This document shows positions 1 through 10,463 of a stretch of DNA of 64,000 bases, one piece after another. The position numbers and the translations under genes are program-made. Every line of letters begins with the position of its first letter. Within the stretch, counting starts at the first letter, position 1. The notes under the pieces are model-generated. The model searched no databases. It worked only from the letters and a program-made list of their open reading frames with translations, and was not told where the DNA came from. Source of the DNA: Rhododendron vialii. Its lineage: Eukaryota > Streptophyta > Magnoliopsida > Ericales > Ericaceae. The stretch covers positions 1,669,001 to 1,733,000 of the forward strand of contig NC_080557.1 in assembly GCF_030253575.1 (NCBI RefSeq), given 5' to 3'.

Positions 1-1158
1 ATAGTCCTGGCGGCGATGTACATCAGCTTGTTCACCTCCGGCAACCGCTGCCTCTCCTCCAGCCCCTCTTTGTACGACAGCGTCGAGTGGCAGAAACAGG
101 TCCGCGACTCCGCCCAGATCCGCCGCTCCAACGGCCTCTCCGTCCTCGTCACCGGCGCCGCCGGCTTCGTCGGCACCCACGTCTCCCTCGCCCTGAAGAA
201 GCGCGGCGACGGCGTCGTCGGGCTCGACAATTTCAACGACTACTACGACCCGTCGTTGAAGAAGGCCCGGAAGAACCTTCTCAATTCCAACGGTATTTTT
301 ATCGCGGAGGGCGATATCAACGACGCGCGCATTTTAGCGAAGGTGTTTGACATCGTGGCGTTTACACATGTGATGCACCTGGCGGCGCAAGCGGGGGTTC
401 GATACGCTATCGAGAACCCCCACTCGTACATCCACAGCAACGTGGCAGGGCTAGTCACGCTTCTCGAGACGTCCAAGTCAGCTAATCCGCAACCTGCTTT
501 CGTGTGGGCCTCCTCGAGCTCGGTTTACGGGTTAAATACCAAGGTGCCCTTTTCGGAATCGGACGGGACCGACCGACCCGCTTCCCTATATGCCGCGACT
601 AAAAAGGCGGGCGAAGGGATCACCCACACTTATAATCATATCTACGGGTTGTCGATAACCGGGTTGCGGTTTTTCACGGTCTACGGCCCGTGGGGCAGAC
701 CCGACATGGCGTATTTCTCGTTTACCCGGAACATACTCCAGGGGAAGCCGATAACGGTCTACCGGGGCAAGAACGGGGTCGACTTGGCCCGGGATTTCAC
801 CTATATTGACGACATTGTGAAGGGGTGTCTCAGGTCGTTGGACACGTCGGGGAAGAGTACTGGGTCGGGTGGGAAGAAACGGGGACCCGCCCTGTATCGG
901 ATCTTTAATTTGGGTAACACGTCGCCCGTGACCGTACCCACGCTTGTGAGCATTTTGGAGAAGCATTTGAAGGCCAAGGCGAAGCAGAATGTTGTGGAGA
1001 TGCCCGGAAATGGCGACGTTCCGTTTACCCACGCGAATATAAGCTTGGCCCGGAGAGAGATCGGGTATAAACCGACAACCGATTTGGAAACCGGGTTGAA
1101 GAAGTTTGTTAGTTGGTATCTGTCTTATTACGGCTACAATCAAGGCAAGCTTGTATGA
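1..1158 (+). CDS. GAE: UDP-glucuronate 4-epimerase, 5'-truncated by window edge
   Basis: Converts UDP-D-glucuronate to UDP-D-galacturonate, the activated precursor of pectin; family members are type II Golgi membrane proteins of the extended SDR superfamily. The frame is open from base 1, so the cytosolic tail and part of the transmembrane anchor lie upstream; the first Met at 16 is internal. Visible marks: the Rossmann glycine motif VTGAAGFVGTH, LGLDNFNDYYDPSLK-like substrate segment, HLAAQAGVRYA, ASSSSVYG and the catalytic YAATKK (Tyr-x-x-x-Lys), followed by RFFTVYGPWGRPDMA and the ARDFTYIDDIVKG segment. About 385 residues are present against roughly 430-460 for plant GAEs. No intron interrupts the visible part, as is usual for this family. 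Stop is TGA at 1156. Long minus-strand frames over it are shadows. Confidence 0.96.
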   Translation: MVLAAMYISLFTSGNRCLSSSPSLYDSVEWQKQVRDSAQIRRSNGLSVLVTGAAGFVGTHVSLALKKRGDGVVGLDNFNDYYDPSLKKARKNLLNSNGIFIAEGDINDARILAKVFDIVAFTHVMHLAAQAGVRYAIENPHSYIHSNVAGLVTLLETSKSANPQPAFVWASSSSVYGLNTKVPFSESDGTDRPASLYAATKKAGEGITHTYNHIYGLSITGLRFFTVYGPWGRPDMAYFSFTRNILQGKPITVYRGKNGVDLARDFTYIDDIVKGCLRSLDTSGKSTGSGGKKRGPALYRIFNLGNTSPVTVPTLVSILEKHLKAKAKQNVVEMPGNGDVPFTHANISLARREIGYKPTTDLETGLKKFVSWYLSYYGYNQGKLV

Positions 1159-2452
1159 TAGATTTGTAGCGTTTCTCTTTCGTTTTTTAGTTTTGGAAAA
1201 AGGGTAAAGATACTTGTTGGGCCATTTGTGTCCTGTTTTTTTAACACACTTGTTTCATGTTGCACCTCAGGTTCGTCGAGAACATTGATCTTCTCAAAAA
1301 TCATGTTGGTTGGACCACTGATTAATTTTGATGCATAACGTCATGTATATCAGGAAAAATTAAATCCGCACACTATCAGTCGGAAGCCATTTGCATCAAG
1401 ATATATGTGTTTGGGCTCATAAAAAATTAGCTCAATCTGATACGTGTGAGCACTCGACCAAATCTTTTCATTTTTCATTCAGATTACAGAGCACATACAC
1501 ATATTGAATTGAGCTGATTTTTCATGAGCATACTCGATTTTTAAAAAAAAAATTTATTGAATGGCTCAAATAAGCCATGTGGGATCCGGAGTGGATCCCG
1601 TGTGCTCGTCGGTACCAATAGCAAGACTATTTTTTTAATTTGCAAAAACGCCCCGAAGGCTTACGCAGAAACGTCCTAACAAAAAATGAAAAAACGAGAC
1701 ACAATGGTTGAGCACCAATCCAACCACATTTGAATAGGACATCTACCGGGAAGCCCATCAATGTGCCCCGCCCTTGCGAAGGATATTTCAATTTCCATAG
1801 GAGAGATGCATATCTATCTTTCAATTTCTTTACGTATTGTTAATTTGCTTAATGCTTTTGGGAATCAATATCCCCAGGATTTACAATCTTAGTTTTTTAA
1901 TTAATGCAAGTTCAAGTTTACAAAAAAATAAAAGGAGAAGAAGGGGAATAAGAGTTGGGTCCTTTATAGCTTTGTTGTTTCATATTTTCCGGGATTTTTT
2001 TTCCCGGGAATGGGAAAGAAAATCTTACCGGAAAACAACCCCCCAAACAAAAAAGATTTCTTTAGATTGAAGCTTACTGCTTGTGTTTATCTTTTTCTTG
2101 TTTATCTTTATATTTTATCAAAACTTCAAAAGCAATCCCAAACAACTTGTGTTTATCGATTCTGTTTATCCACTTTGTCTATTGCTAAAGTTTTTCATGC
2201 TTCTTTGATAATTTTTCAATTAGCCCTTCTTTTTTATTGACCCGAGGACCTTGCCAAGCGCATCCGGACCATCTATCTCGGTCATCAATGGTCCGGATTG
2301 AAAACAAACTCTTTCAAGGAAGAATTTGAGAAGAGTTGAACTCTTCCCTCAAAGAGTTCGTTTTTTAATCCGAATAGCTGAAAACTCTTCTTTTTTTTTG
2401 GAATTCTTTATGTTGAATCTTCTGGCAATTTGACCTTCTATTTGAGCTTAAG
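1159..2452. other. Gene-free spacer downstream of GAE
   Basis: AT-rich non-coding DNA containing the GAE 3' region. The only structure seen is an imperfect inverted repeat at about 1415-1529, whose arms start GCTCATAAAAAATTAGCTCA and end as its near reverse complement; it looks like a decayed MITE. Short open frames here show no recognisable protein. Confidence 0.6.
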
Positions 2453-2675
2453 ATGCTACGTAGAGCTGGGCAACGGACACGATAACACGATAACACAATA
2501 CGAACCGGACACGATGTTAGCGGGTTAGGGTTGAACATTTCTGACGCGAAACACAAAAATGACATGACTCGAGAACACGAATTCTAAATGGGTCGGGTCG
2601 GGTCGGGTTGAACACGTGAGACACAAAATTGACACGACCAACACGGTTACTAATCTGTGTCACCCATTAACATGA

Positions 2676-2680
<5 letters not shown>

Positions 2681-2714
<34 letters not shown>

Positions 2715-2728
2715 CATATATATATATA
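2681..2728. repeat. (CA)n/(TA)n microsatellite
   Basis: A run of CA dinucleotides passes directly into TA dinucleotides inside the hAT-like element. Confidence 0.9.
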
Positions 2729-2766
2729 AAATCTATATGGTATATTTGTAATTCTATATAGAGTTC

Positions 2767-3210
2767 TGATGCAGAATGGAAATGGTTTATTATTTAAGAA
2801 ATAGATATTTAGTTTTATTATTTTGGTTATAAATTATTTTTGAATATTCCACTTTAAGTGCCATTTGTTTTGGCAAGTTTTCTTTTAATATTTAGTATTT
2901 TGAGATCAAATCTTTTGATTTTGGTAATATGGAGTCAAATAGTGATTCACCGGGATTCAGCTTCCTGTTTTGCTGATTCCTTTTTGGTCTTAGGTTTTTA
3001 GTATAAAATAAGTTGTATGGTGACATTAAAATGGAGTTGTTTATTGAATTAATGAAAATGGAGAGTTTTCTCATTATCGTGTGTTCGAAGAGGGAGTACC
3101 TCTAGTTCATACCCATTTGTGTTTATGTTTCAAAGAGAGAATCTTTAACATAAGCAAGTTCGTGATCTCTTCTTGCAAATAGTTTCGTAAAAGGAGGCTG
3201 CCCTGCATCA
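2767..3210 (+). repeat. 5' long terminal repeat
   Basis: 444 bp, TGATGCAG to CTGCATCA, apparently identical to the copy at 3948-4391. A 60-codon minus-strand frame in each copy gives the same peptide, an independent sign of identity. Confidence 0.93.
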
Positions 3211-3212
3211 GT

Positions 3213-3224
3213 TGGTATCAGAGC
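3213..3224 (+). promoter_or_regulatory. Primer-binding site (initiator tRNA-Met)
   Basis: TGGTATCAGAGC lies two bases after the 5' LTR. It is the standard plant PBS complementary to the 3' end of initiator tRNA-Met, used to prime minus-strand cDNA. Confidence 0.92.
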
Positions 3225-3243
3225 TCTCGTTTCAATCCTGACT

Positions 3244-3978
3244 ATGGCCGGAGGACGTGCTGGAGGTCGAGGTGGAAGAGGAGGTCATACAACTAGTGTT
3301 GATGAAGTCTATGAGCGAGATGAGGTTGCTCGAGATGCTCGAATGGAGGAAAGATTGCAGCAAGTCTTGGCGGCGATTGGGTTGCTTACCCAACGCATGG
3401 AGGCTTTTGAAGTTGCAATCCCATCTCGCCATCGTCCAGTTCAACCTTGGTTTCCGAAAGAGGAAGAGGTGTCGGATGATGTTTCTATCACCGAACCTTT
3501 GGCTGATAATCATCAGACGAGGGGGAGGGCAATGGTGAATGAAGCTACTATTGAGTGGCCATTCACAGTAAATATTATTCCAGATCCAGTAGTGGATTGG
3601 AGTAAATCACCAGCTTTTGATGAAGAACCGGTGAAGAAAATTACAAAAGAAAAAAATCAAAAAATATTGAAAAAAAAAGTTTTTACCATGCTTGAAGGTG
3701 GTGAGATTGGTTGGGGTAATCAATTTGAGGATTCTTTTTGGGAACGTACTGAAGCTATTATGAAGAAGAATATTTGGATTGCATACTTAGAGCAAATTGT
3801 GGCAAACAATATTGCTTTTATTTTTCCTGACTCATCTTTACAGTTTGGGGTCCGAAAAATTAATTTGAGGTACAAGATTGATGCAGACAAGTCACGACGA
3901 ATCCAACTTTATAAACTCGAGGACGAGTTTCTTCAAGACGGGGAGAATGATGCAGAATGGAAATGGTTTATTATTTAA
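3244..3978 (+). CDS. Gag-like remnant protein of the LTR element
   Basis: A 244-codon frame filling the retrotransposon interior and running 31 bp into the 3' LTR. The N-terminus is Gly/Arg rich (GGRAGGRGGRGG), like the basic start of many plant Ty3-type Gag proteins, followed by a charged, probably coiled-coil stretch (about residues 22-60). The middle is Lys-rich and unrecognised. The end, with LEDEFLQDGEN just before the 3' LTR, resembles the extreme C-terminus of Ty3-type polyproteins. No CCHC zinc knuckle and no catalytic domain is seen. The simplest reading is a Gag N-terminus fused by internal deletion to a polyprotein tail, kept open by recent origin or by a packaging role. Assignment to the Ty3 lineage is inference. 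Confidence 0.6.
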   Translation: MAGGRAGGRGGRGGHTTSVDEVYERDEVARDARMEERLQQVLAAIGLLTQRMEAFEVAIPSRHRPVQPWFPKEEEVSDDVSITEPLADNHQTRGRAMVNEATIEWPFTVNIIPDPVVDWSKSPAFDEEPVKKITKEKNQKILKKKVFTMLEGGEIGWGNQFEDSFWERTEAIMKKNIWIAYLEQIVANNIAFIFPDSSLQFGVRKINLRYKIDADKSRRIQLYKLEDEFLQDGENDAEWKWFII

Positions 3979-4391
3979 GAAATAGATATTTAGTTTTATT
4001 ATTTTGGTTATAAATTATTTTTGAATATTCCACTTTAAGTGCCATTTGTTTTGGCAAGTTTTCTTTTAATATTTAGTATTTTGAGATCAAATCTTTTGAT
4101 TTTGGTAATATGGAGTCAAATAGTGATTCACCGGGATTCAGCTTCCTGTTTTGCTGATTCCTTTTTGGTCTTAGGTTTTTAGTATAAAATAAGTTGTATG
4201 GTGACATTAAAATGGAGTTGTTTATTGAATTAATGAAAATGGAGAGTTTTCTCATTATCGTGTGTTCGAAGAGGGAGTACCTCTAGTTCATACCCATTTG
4301 TGTTTATGTTTCAAAGAGAGAATCTTTAACATAAGCAAGTTCGTGATCTCTTCTTGCAAATAGTTTCGTAAAAGGAGGCTGCCCTGCATCA
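3948..4391 (+). repeat. 3' long terminal repeat
   Basis: 444 bp, same ends and apparently the same sequence as the 5' LTR; followed directly by the AGTTC target duplication. Confidence 0.93.
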
Positions 4392-4610
4392 AGTTCGGTA
4401 ACAGACATGATAATACGACACGAACCAGACACAAAATTAACGGGTTAGGGTTGCGCATTTTTGACACGAAACACGAAAATGACACGACTCGAGAAACACG
4501 AATTCAAATGGGTAGGGTTCGGATTGGGTGATTTGTGACATGAACCTGATTGACACGACACGAACACGACCTGTTACCCAGGTCTAATGCTACGGCATTC
4601 AAAATTTAGA

Positions 4611-4747
4611 CTCCGTTTCGCTAAGAAAAATAAGTATTTAAATACATACTTATTTTTGAATTAAAGATGATGTATTATTAAAGAATGATGTCTCGTAAAA
4701 GTAGAAAATAAATATTTAAAAAATAAGAACTTTAGCAGAACGAGAGC
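4611..4747. mobile_element. Short MITE with GTTCTGCTAAG-type ends
   Basis: Starts CTCCGTTTCGCTAAGAAAAA and ends as a near inverted copy (TTTAGCAGAACGAGAG). A related copy with the same order of internal motifs lies at 24851-24972. No clean target duplication was found, so the superfamily is left open. Confidence 0.55.
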
Positions 4748-7449
4748 TTATTCTAGGAACGCAATAGCAATGTTATATTATATTAAGCTTTCAAATTGTG
4801 AAGTTTATCATCTTTTTTACCTCTGGACTAAGTTTTACAAATTAAGTTCGATTAGTTATTTTGATAAGCGTTTTTTATACCAAAAAATACATTTGAAGTC
4901 GCAATTTCCGAGAAAAAAAAAATTATAGAGCACGTGTAATTTATTGCTCAGAATTCACCAATTTGGAGATTTACTGTTGATTTCTGGTATTAATAAAAAC
5001 CTAGAGATGACGAACATAGATATATTTTTTAAAATAATTAATGGAATAGCGATTGCTACCACGTCTTGTTTTGATTTTGACAGGGAATTCGAATAGGCAA
5101 TGGGAAAGAGATTGAATATATTTTCTATTCAAAAATTTTGTTTGTTCTTTTCTCCCATGAAATCGACTTTTCAGCTAGTTTAAATGGTAGAAGAATTGGC
5201 ACAACTTGGTTAACTTAAAAATCTTGTTTTGAAAACTCAGGTGCCCACCAGCTTACGTGTATTTTGACTATCCTATATAGAGAATTAATCGTGACATTCA
5301 TTAGCAGGGGTCCCAATTAAAGATAAAAAAAAGCTCTGAGTTAACTGGCTTTAAAAGTAGTCGATAACACCAAAGGAGTTGGGTAAACTTAAACTGTGGT
5401 TCTTTTTTGTGTGCCCCTTCATAGGTAAAATTCACCCCTTTATTTTTAGGTAAATTTATCTATCAGGGAACTTATTATGTCCATAGGAAAACATCTCTCC
5501 AATGGTGATATGGTATAATCCGAATATTTTGAGCAAGATTAATTTTGTTAAGTCACGGATTAGTAGTTTTTTTTTTTTTTTTTGCTCTTTGAGAAGCAAA
5601 CAAAAATAAATATAAAAATAACAATACAGAGTTTGGTGGGAATACCCATTCCCATCTGGTGCGGGAATGGAGGGCTACAACTGCTAAGCATTTCTCATTG
5701 GAGATCGGGTTGGGAATAAAATGCGGTTACACGTGACAAGGAATGAGTGAAACCCGCCTCAAATCCATCCCATCGCTATCTCTAGCAGTGCGACTTTGAC
5801 AAAACGTGGTGTGACTCTAACTAAACGTGGTGCGACTCTCTGATTAAAGTTTTTGTTGAAACCAATTAACAACGTATATGGAATGTTGTATTTTCCCGTC
5901 CCCAAGGCTGAAGATCCTCTGTACGTACGTAGTCTTTTGCGTATTCATGTACGAAGTGATAATAATGACTTTTAATTGCAGAATCACGTTCGGTGATTAC
6001 TAGAATCTCACATGATCATTCTGTGACTGAAAATTACTTAGTATATAGATACACTACGCCAAAAATAGGTTTCATAGGAACTGGTCACACATACTTCACG
6101 GTCACACTTTCCTGAGTTAACAAAGATCGCCTAGATAAAATGGAAGGGGGATCATGACTTCATCAGGGTGAGTTTTGTGAGATCCAAACCAAGGTAAAGG
6201 CCAGGGTGGGCGCTGCTTCTCTCACCCGGGCGCAACCCTCATCCACCCTCCTTTACCTGCATCCAATCACGGCCTTAGGCACCTCATTTTTGCTTTACAT
6301 TTGGGCCTGCTTTTTTTTTTTCTTTTCTTTGGGTGCTTCGGAATTCAGGCTTGCTCTTTTAAATTGGGCACAATATTGCTATTTTTCTTTGTAAAACTTT
6401 CTGGAATTAATGATCAGGATTTAATGAATTCAAAAATATGAGATGAAATAAGCTAACTCACATTATGCGTGTGGCTGCGCAAGCGGGAGCACAAAGATAA
6501 AAGTGTCTTTTAACAATATCCAATTAATATTTGTGTGAGCAAGAATTCAAAACGGGAATGAAAGGTCCTAATTAAAGAATTAAGTGACTAAGGTACTAAT
6601 AAGCATAATGCAAAGTATGGTACAACTTTGAAAATGCCCTTTTTGGATAGGTAGATGAATGTGATTGTCCATGTGAAAATAAAAATTGATGAACATTGAT
6701 GGAGCCTTTTCAAGGGAAGGAGCAAAATTTTATGCTGAGTATAGAATTTGATTACCCATGGCATGCAATTTTCAAGTTATTTCTTTTATCTGCAACATTT
6801 AACGTATTTTTCTTTGAATTTTGATTTATTGTCAAGTGGAAAATCATTCATCTAACATTACGCCAAAATAGTGTAGCAATACCTTTACTTTGCAGAGAGC
6901 ATTTTGCCGATCTGACGTCTCAATTTAAAATGTAGAATTAGCTAGTAGTAATTTCCTCTCATTGTAGTGGTCCTAGTGGAAGGTGGAGTGCACATTTAGG
7001 GCTCACATGTTTCTTCCCATCTTATTTTATTTTGAGAGTCTAAAGTCAATGCGTATATATGTAACACAACTTTTAACCATTACTTTTGTGGCTAGAATCT
7101 ACATGAGTTTTATAATCAAGAATCTTGCAAGCTTCAACTAATTAACAGTTTAACTAGCATCTTTAAAACAAATTAGTAATGAGAGAACTTAATTAAAATA
7201 TTCTTTCCAAATACCCCATAGATACCTTTGAAATGGAGAAATTGTCATAAACTGTATATACTCTCTCAAACGCAAAAATAGAACTCATAGGAAAACTTTT
7301 ACTACTACAGATGTGAATCTGTCCCAGTCTACGGCGCCATAGATATCTGCTCCAACCTGCTCATATGAATGCGCGCGAATCAATTCTCACAGATTTTTTT
7401 TTTCTAGTAAAAGGCGAGTATGGTATAGTTGGCGGAAAAATTCTTCAGT
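4748..7449. other. Gene-free spacer
   Basis: AT-rich DNA with no coding signal. It contains a T-run near 5569-5583 and two isolated CACTACGCC/CATTACGCC-type ends (about 6053 and 6859) that could be relics of CACTA-like elements but lack partners. Open frames of 60-77 codons are composition-driven. Confidence 0.55.
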
Positions 7450-7452
7450 TGA

Positions 7453-8486
7453 CACTACAAGAAAAAGTATGTTTAGTGACGAAAAAGTGGCGACGAAATT
7501 TAATTTCGTCACTAATTGAGTATATTTGGCGACAAAAAAATAAATTAGTCACTGTTTTGATAACTTCCTTGACGAAATTATTTTGTCACCAATTCTAACT
7601 ATTTAGCGACGAAAAAGATATATTTGTCACCAAAGGCTCCTATTTGGCGACGAAATAAAATTTTCGTCGCCAAAAGAGTAAAAAATGAGATGAAATTATT
7701 TTTTGTCGCCAAAGATAACTATTTAGTGACGGAAAAAATATTTTGTCGCCAAATGAACCAATTTGGCGACGAAAAATATTTTTGTCTTCTTTTTACGTTT
7801 TCAGTGACGAAAAATTTATCCTTTGGTGACGAAATTTATGAATTACGCTTTGTCACCAAGTATATTTCGGGCATAACTCTTTGCTCAGAACTCCGATTGA
7901 GATAATCTAAATTGGGTTTGAACAATAACATAAAGAGCTACGACTTTTATGTTTATTAAAATTGCTAATTTTAATGTTTAATAGTTCAAAATGGCGTTCA
8001 AAATATATTTTAATGTTCAATGTATGTGTTATATATTAGATATTTCAAACATATGCTGAAAAGTTTGTGTGGTGCAGTTGGTTAAAGCTTGCGTGCAAAA
8101 CTTAGGAGACTCGGGTTCGAAACCCCGCAGGAGCAAGAAAGTGAGATTTTTTTCACATATTAGAATGTCTTTCGCGACGAAAAATTTCGTCACCGATGGG
8201 TCACCTTTGACGAGCCAAAGGGAATAATTTGTGACGAAATTTTTTGTCATCAAAAAAGCACAATAGGTGACGAAGAAAATTTCGTCACCAAGTCATTTTT
8301 CCGTGACGAAATTTTTCGTCACCAAAAGGCACTATAGGTGACGAAAAATAGATTTCGTCACCAGGTAGGAATCCTCGACAACCTTTAGGCGACAAATTTT
8401 TTTTCGTCACCTATATTATTTGTGACGAAAAACATACAATTTGCGACGATTTTCATTCGTCACCCAATGCAATTTTTCTTGTAGTG
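7453..8486. mobile_element. CACTA-like (En/Spm) non-autonomous transposon
   Basis: A 1034-bp element beginning CACTACAAGAAAAA and ending TTTTTCTTGTAGTG, flanked by the 3-bp target duplication TGA (7450-7452, 8487-8489). Both ends carry many short sub-terminal repeats in both orientations built on GGCGACGAAA / TTTCGTCACC, as expected for transposase-binding arrays of this superfamily. There is no transposase frame. The middle holds a tRNA-like insert (8041-8156). Confidence 0.93.
8041..8156 (+). mobile_element. tRNA-derived SINE-like insert inside the CACTA element
   Basis: Contains a Pol III A-box-like TGGTGCAGTTGG (8070-8081) and a B-box GGTTCGAAACC (8114-8124) at tRNA spacing, followed by a T-rich end. 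The acceptor stem does not pair, so it is not a functional tRNA gene. Flanking ATATTAGA repeats (8033-8040 and 8157-8164) look like a target duplication. The SINE reading is inferred; a captured tRNA fragment is the alternative. Confidence 0.6.
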
Positions 8487-8499
8487 TGAATATGGGGCA

Positions 8500-8902
8500 T
8501 ATATAAGTTATGCAATCCTATTCTCAAATGTCCGAACCCAATCACAAGTTTACATGTCCTTATTTTACAAATGCTACCTATAATTTTATATCTTGATGTT
8601 CTCATTATGATGATGCTAGCGACTGATTTTCTTATAATTATGCATGTATGCATTTTCATCAAGAAATTATTTTGGTTTAACTAATTACTTTTTCAACTAT
8701 ATATATATATATATGCAATCCCTGTCTCGATGTCTTAACCGAATGCACATTAAGTTTACATATCTTTATCTACGAATACGACCTCTACATTTATATTTTG
8801 TTGTCGCTATAATGTTGTTAGCTACTTATTTTTTTATAGGTATATAGTTTGACCTTTTTTATGTATCAAGAGTTATTTTGGCTTAACTAAGTACTTTTTT
8901 TC
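8500..8902. repeat. Diverged two-copy tandem repeat, about 202 bp unit
   Basis: The block with ATGCAATCC (8510) to GGTTTAACTAATTACTTTTT (about 8690) recurs shifted by about 202 bp (ATGCAATCC at 8712 to GCTTAACTAAGTACTTTTTT). Many substitutions separate the copies. No coding potential. Confidence 0.6.
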
Positions 8903-8910
8903 ACGGTCCA

Positions 8911-9463
8911 TAGAGAACTTTGCTGTGACTTTAATTAGGATCGATTTCCGTTCGTGCGCAGTGGGATTGGTCCACCAGAATTACTTGAAATGTGTATAAG
9001 ATGACCCGAATACCTGAGTTATCAAAACTAGGCACTTTTTCAACTATGTCGTTGAAGGCTTGTAGCAACTTCATGCGAAACATCGAAACTTTCCTGCAAG
9101 ATTTATAGTTTGTTCTGTGAAGTCATTGAAGTACGTGGTTACTGGTTTGGAATGGGAGATGCTATCCAGCAGTACCCTACAAAAACGGTGCAGAGCGGCC
9201 AATCTGTACTGATTCGGCTTTGGATATATTTGGAAAAACTAGATCCCCACTTGGACATGGGTTTGGTGGTTCATCCAATATTATCATTGAGGATTGGAGC
9301 ACGAGCAAATAAATCAATCCCACGATCGAGAATCGTAGTTGGTGTAGGGTCTCCCATAGTCTCACCGTTCTCTTTCCCCCCCCCACCCGTTTTCTCTTTT
9401 CAAGACTGTCAACTCAACAAAAGGATCTTTCTATACATATAAAACAAGATCCTCGATCAATGA
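8911..9463. other. Gene-free spacer
   Basis: No recognisable gene or repeat. An open frame of 110 codons at 9110-9442 has no family resemblance and lacks typical coding composition. Confidence 0.5.
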
Positions 9464-9466
9464 TAA

Positions 9467-10252
9467 GGGTATCCAAAATGTTATAATCAAAAATTGTCAC
9501 ATCGATCAGTATTTGATTATTCATTTTAAAGATTGCTAAGATTAACAATGTAGACGTCAATCTCCAATGGCATAATCAAAATTATATAACCAAAACTTAT
9601 CACATCATATTTTCAAATTACAAAAATCTAAAAACTGTGAACAATAGAAATAGTTTTTCTAAAAATAATTTTGAAACTAATAAAAACTACTCCCTCCGTC
9701 CCATAATATTTGTTCGGTCCGCAAAACAGAGACGTAAAAATAATACAGTTTTTGTAAGAAAAGTTGGAAAAAAATTCAACAATTTATTAGATCTTGACGA
9801 GTTTTTTTAACTTATGAAAAAAATTTGAATTTTTTCTTGAAAGAAATACATTATTTTATGGTTCTCGTTTTGCGGACCGGACAAATATTATGGGATGGAG
9901 GGAGTATTTACTAGATATAGAAAATAGTTTTTGAAACTTTTTATTGGAAAAAAACAATTTTTTAGTAAAATAGTTTTTTTCGAAAATGTTGGTCGAAGAG
10001 AGAGAGAGAGAGAGGAAAAAGGAAGAGAGATAGAACATTTTTGTATAATGATTGATGTATTTGATTGAGAATATGTGGGTCTATTAAATTTGGTTATTGT
10101 CAAAAAGTTGTTAGTTTTGGTTATTCAAAATCCAAAATTTGATTATTTTTAAGAAGGTTGTTAAATTTGATTTAGCATTGTAAGCCATATTTTGCACAAA
10201 CGTTATTAACTTTAAAAATCTTTTACTTTTGATTATAGTATTGTGGATACTC
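9467..10252. mobile_element. PIF/Harbinger-type MITE with nested Stowaway
   Basis: Ends GGGTATCCAAAATG and (inverted) GAGTATCCACAATACTATAA, flanked by TAA (9464-9466, 10253-10255), the 3-bp target duplication of PIF/Harbinger elements. The same family, with ends AAGCATCCACAGTGGAATAA, occurs at 18683-19751. The Stowaway-type element at 9690-9904 is inserted within it. Includes a GA run near 10000. Confidence 0.75.
9690..9904. mobile_element. Stowaway-like (Tc1/mariner) MITE
   Basis: A 215-bp element with ends CTCCCTCCGTCCCATAATAT and its inverted near-copy ATATTATGGGATGGAGGGAG, flanked by TA dinucleotides. Ends and TA target are diagnostic of Stowaway MITEs. Confidence 0.92.
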
Positions 10253-10463
10253 TAATACATATAAAATAATAACAAAATACAAGGAAAATCGCTCAGCGTT
10301 GTTATTAGACCCGTCGCTCCACTCACAGAGATGAGCGGATGATCGCCACTGAATTTGCTTCCTGTTGCATGATCGTCACTGGAATATCGTTTGGATTGCA
10401 GTACTTGTCGTTGGACAGCTCACGAAATCGCCGTCCTAGTCGATCGGAATCAGGAGCCACAAC

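Larger units (their letters stand above)
2767..4391 (+). mobile_element. Small non-autonomous LTR retrotransposon, complete and recently inserted
   Basis: A 1625-bp element with two 444-bp LTRs (2767-3210 and 3948-4391). Each LTR starts TGATGCAG and ends CTGCATCA, an 8-bp terminal inverted repeat containing the universal TG...CA. A perfect 5-bp target duplication AGTTC flanks it (2762-2766, 4392-4396). A primer-binding site matching initiator tRNA-Met follows the 5' LTR, and a purine tract (ACGGGGAGAA, 3938-3947) precedes the 3' LTR. By eye the two LTRs show no difference, implying a young insertion. The 737-bp interior holds one gag-like frame and no protease, reverse transcriptase, RNase H or integrase, so it must be mobilised by a partner. 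Confidence 0.93.
2461..4586. mobile_element. hAT-like non-autonomous DNA transposon, host of a nested LTR element
   Basis: Outer ends are TAGAGCTGGGCAAC and, in inverted orientation, TAGACCTGGGTAAC. They are flanked by a perfect 8-bp direct repeat ATGCTACG (2453-2460 and 4587-4594), the target-site length of hAT elements. Inside are two similar, diverged blocks (about 2465-2660 and 4398-4580) rich in ACACGACACGAACCGGACACG-like motifs, a CA/TA microsatellite, and the LTR retrotransposon at 2767-4391. Without the insertion the element is about 500 bp and encodes nothing. The superfamily is inferred from the target-site length and terminal motif. Confidence 0.8.

Noticed and set aside
586-1143. 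185-codon minus-strand frame over the epimerase gene
   Set aside because: Antisense shadow of a strongly supported, GC-rich coding sequence; no family resemblance.
6050-6900. CACTACGCC (6053) and CATTACGCC (6859) as ends of a CACTA-like element
   Set aside because: The two are in direct, not inverted, orientation and no target duplication was found.
8063-8134. Possible tRNA gene
   Set aside because: A and B boxes are present but the acceptor stem does not pair and one T-stem pair is broken; it reads as a SINE-like or captured tRNA fragment inside a transposon.
9110-9442. 110-codon plus-strand frame
   Set aside because: No motif, no family resemblance, overlapping comparable minus-strand frame; not supported as a gene.
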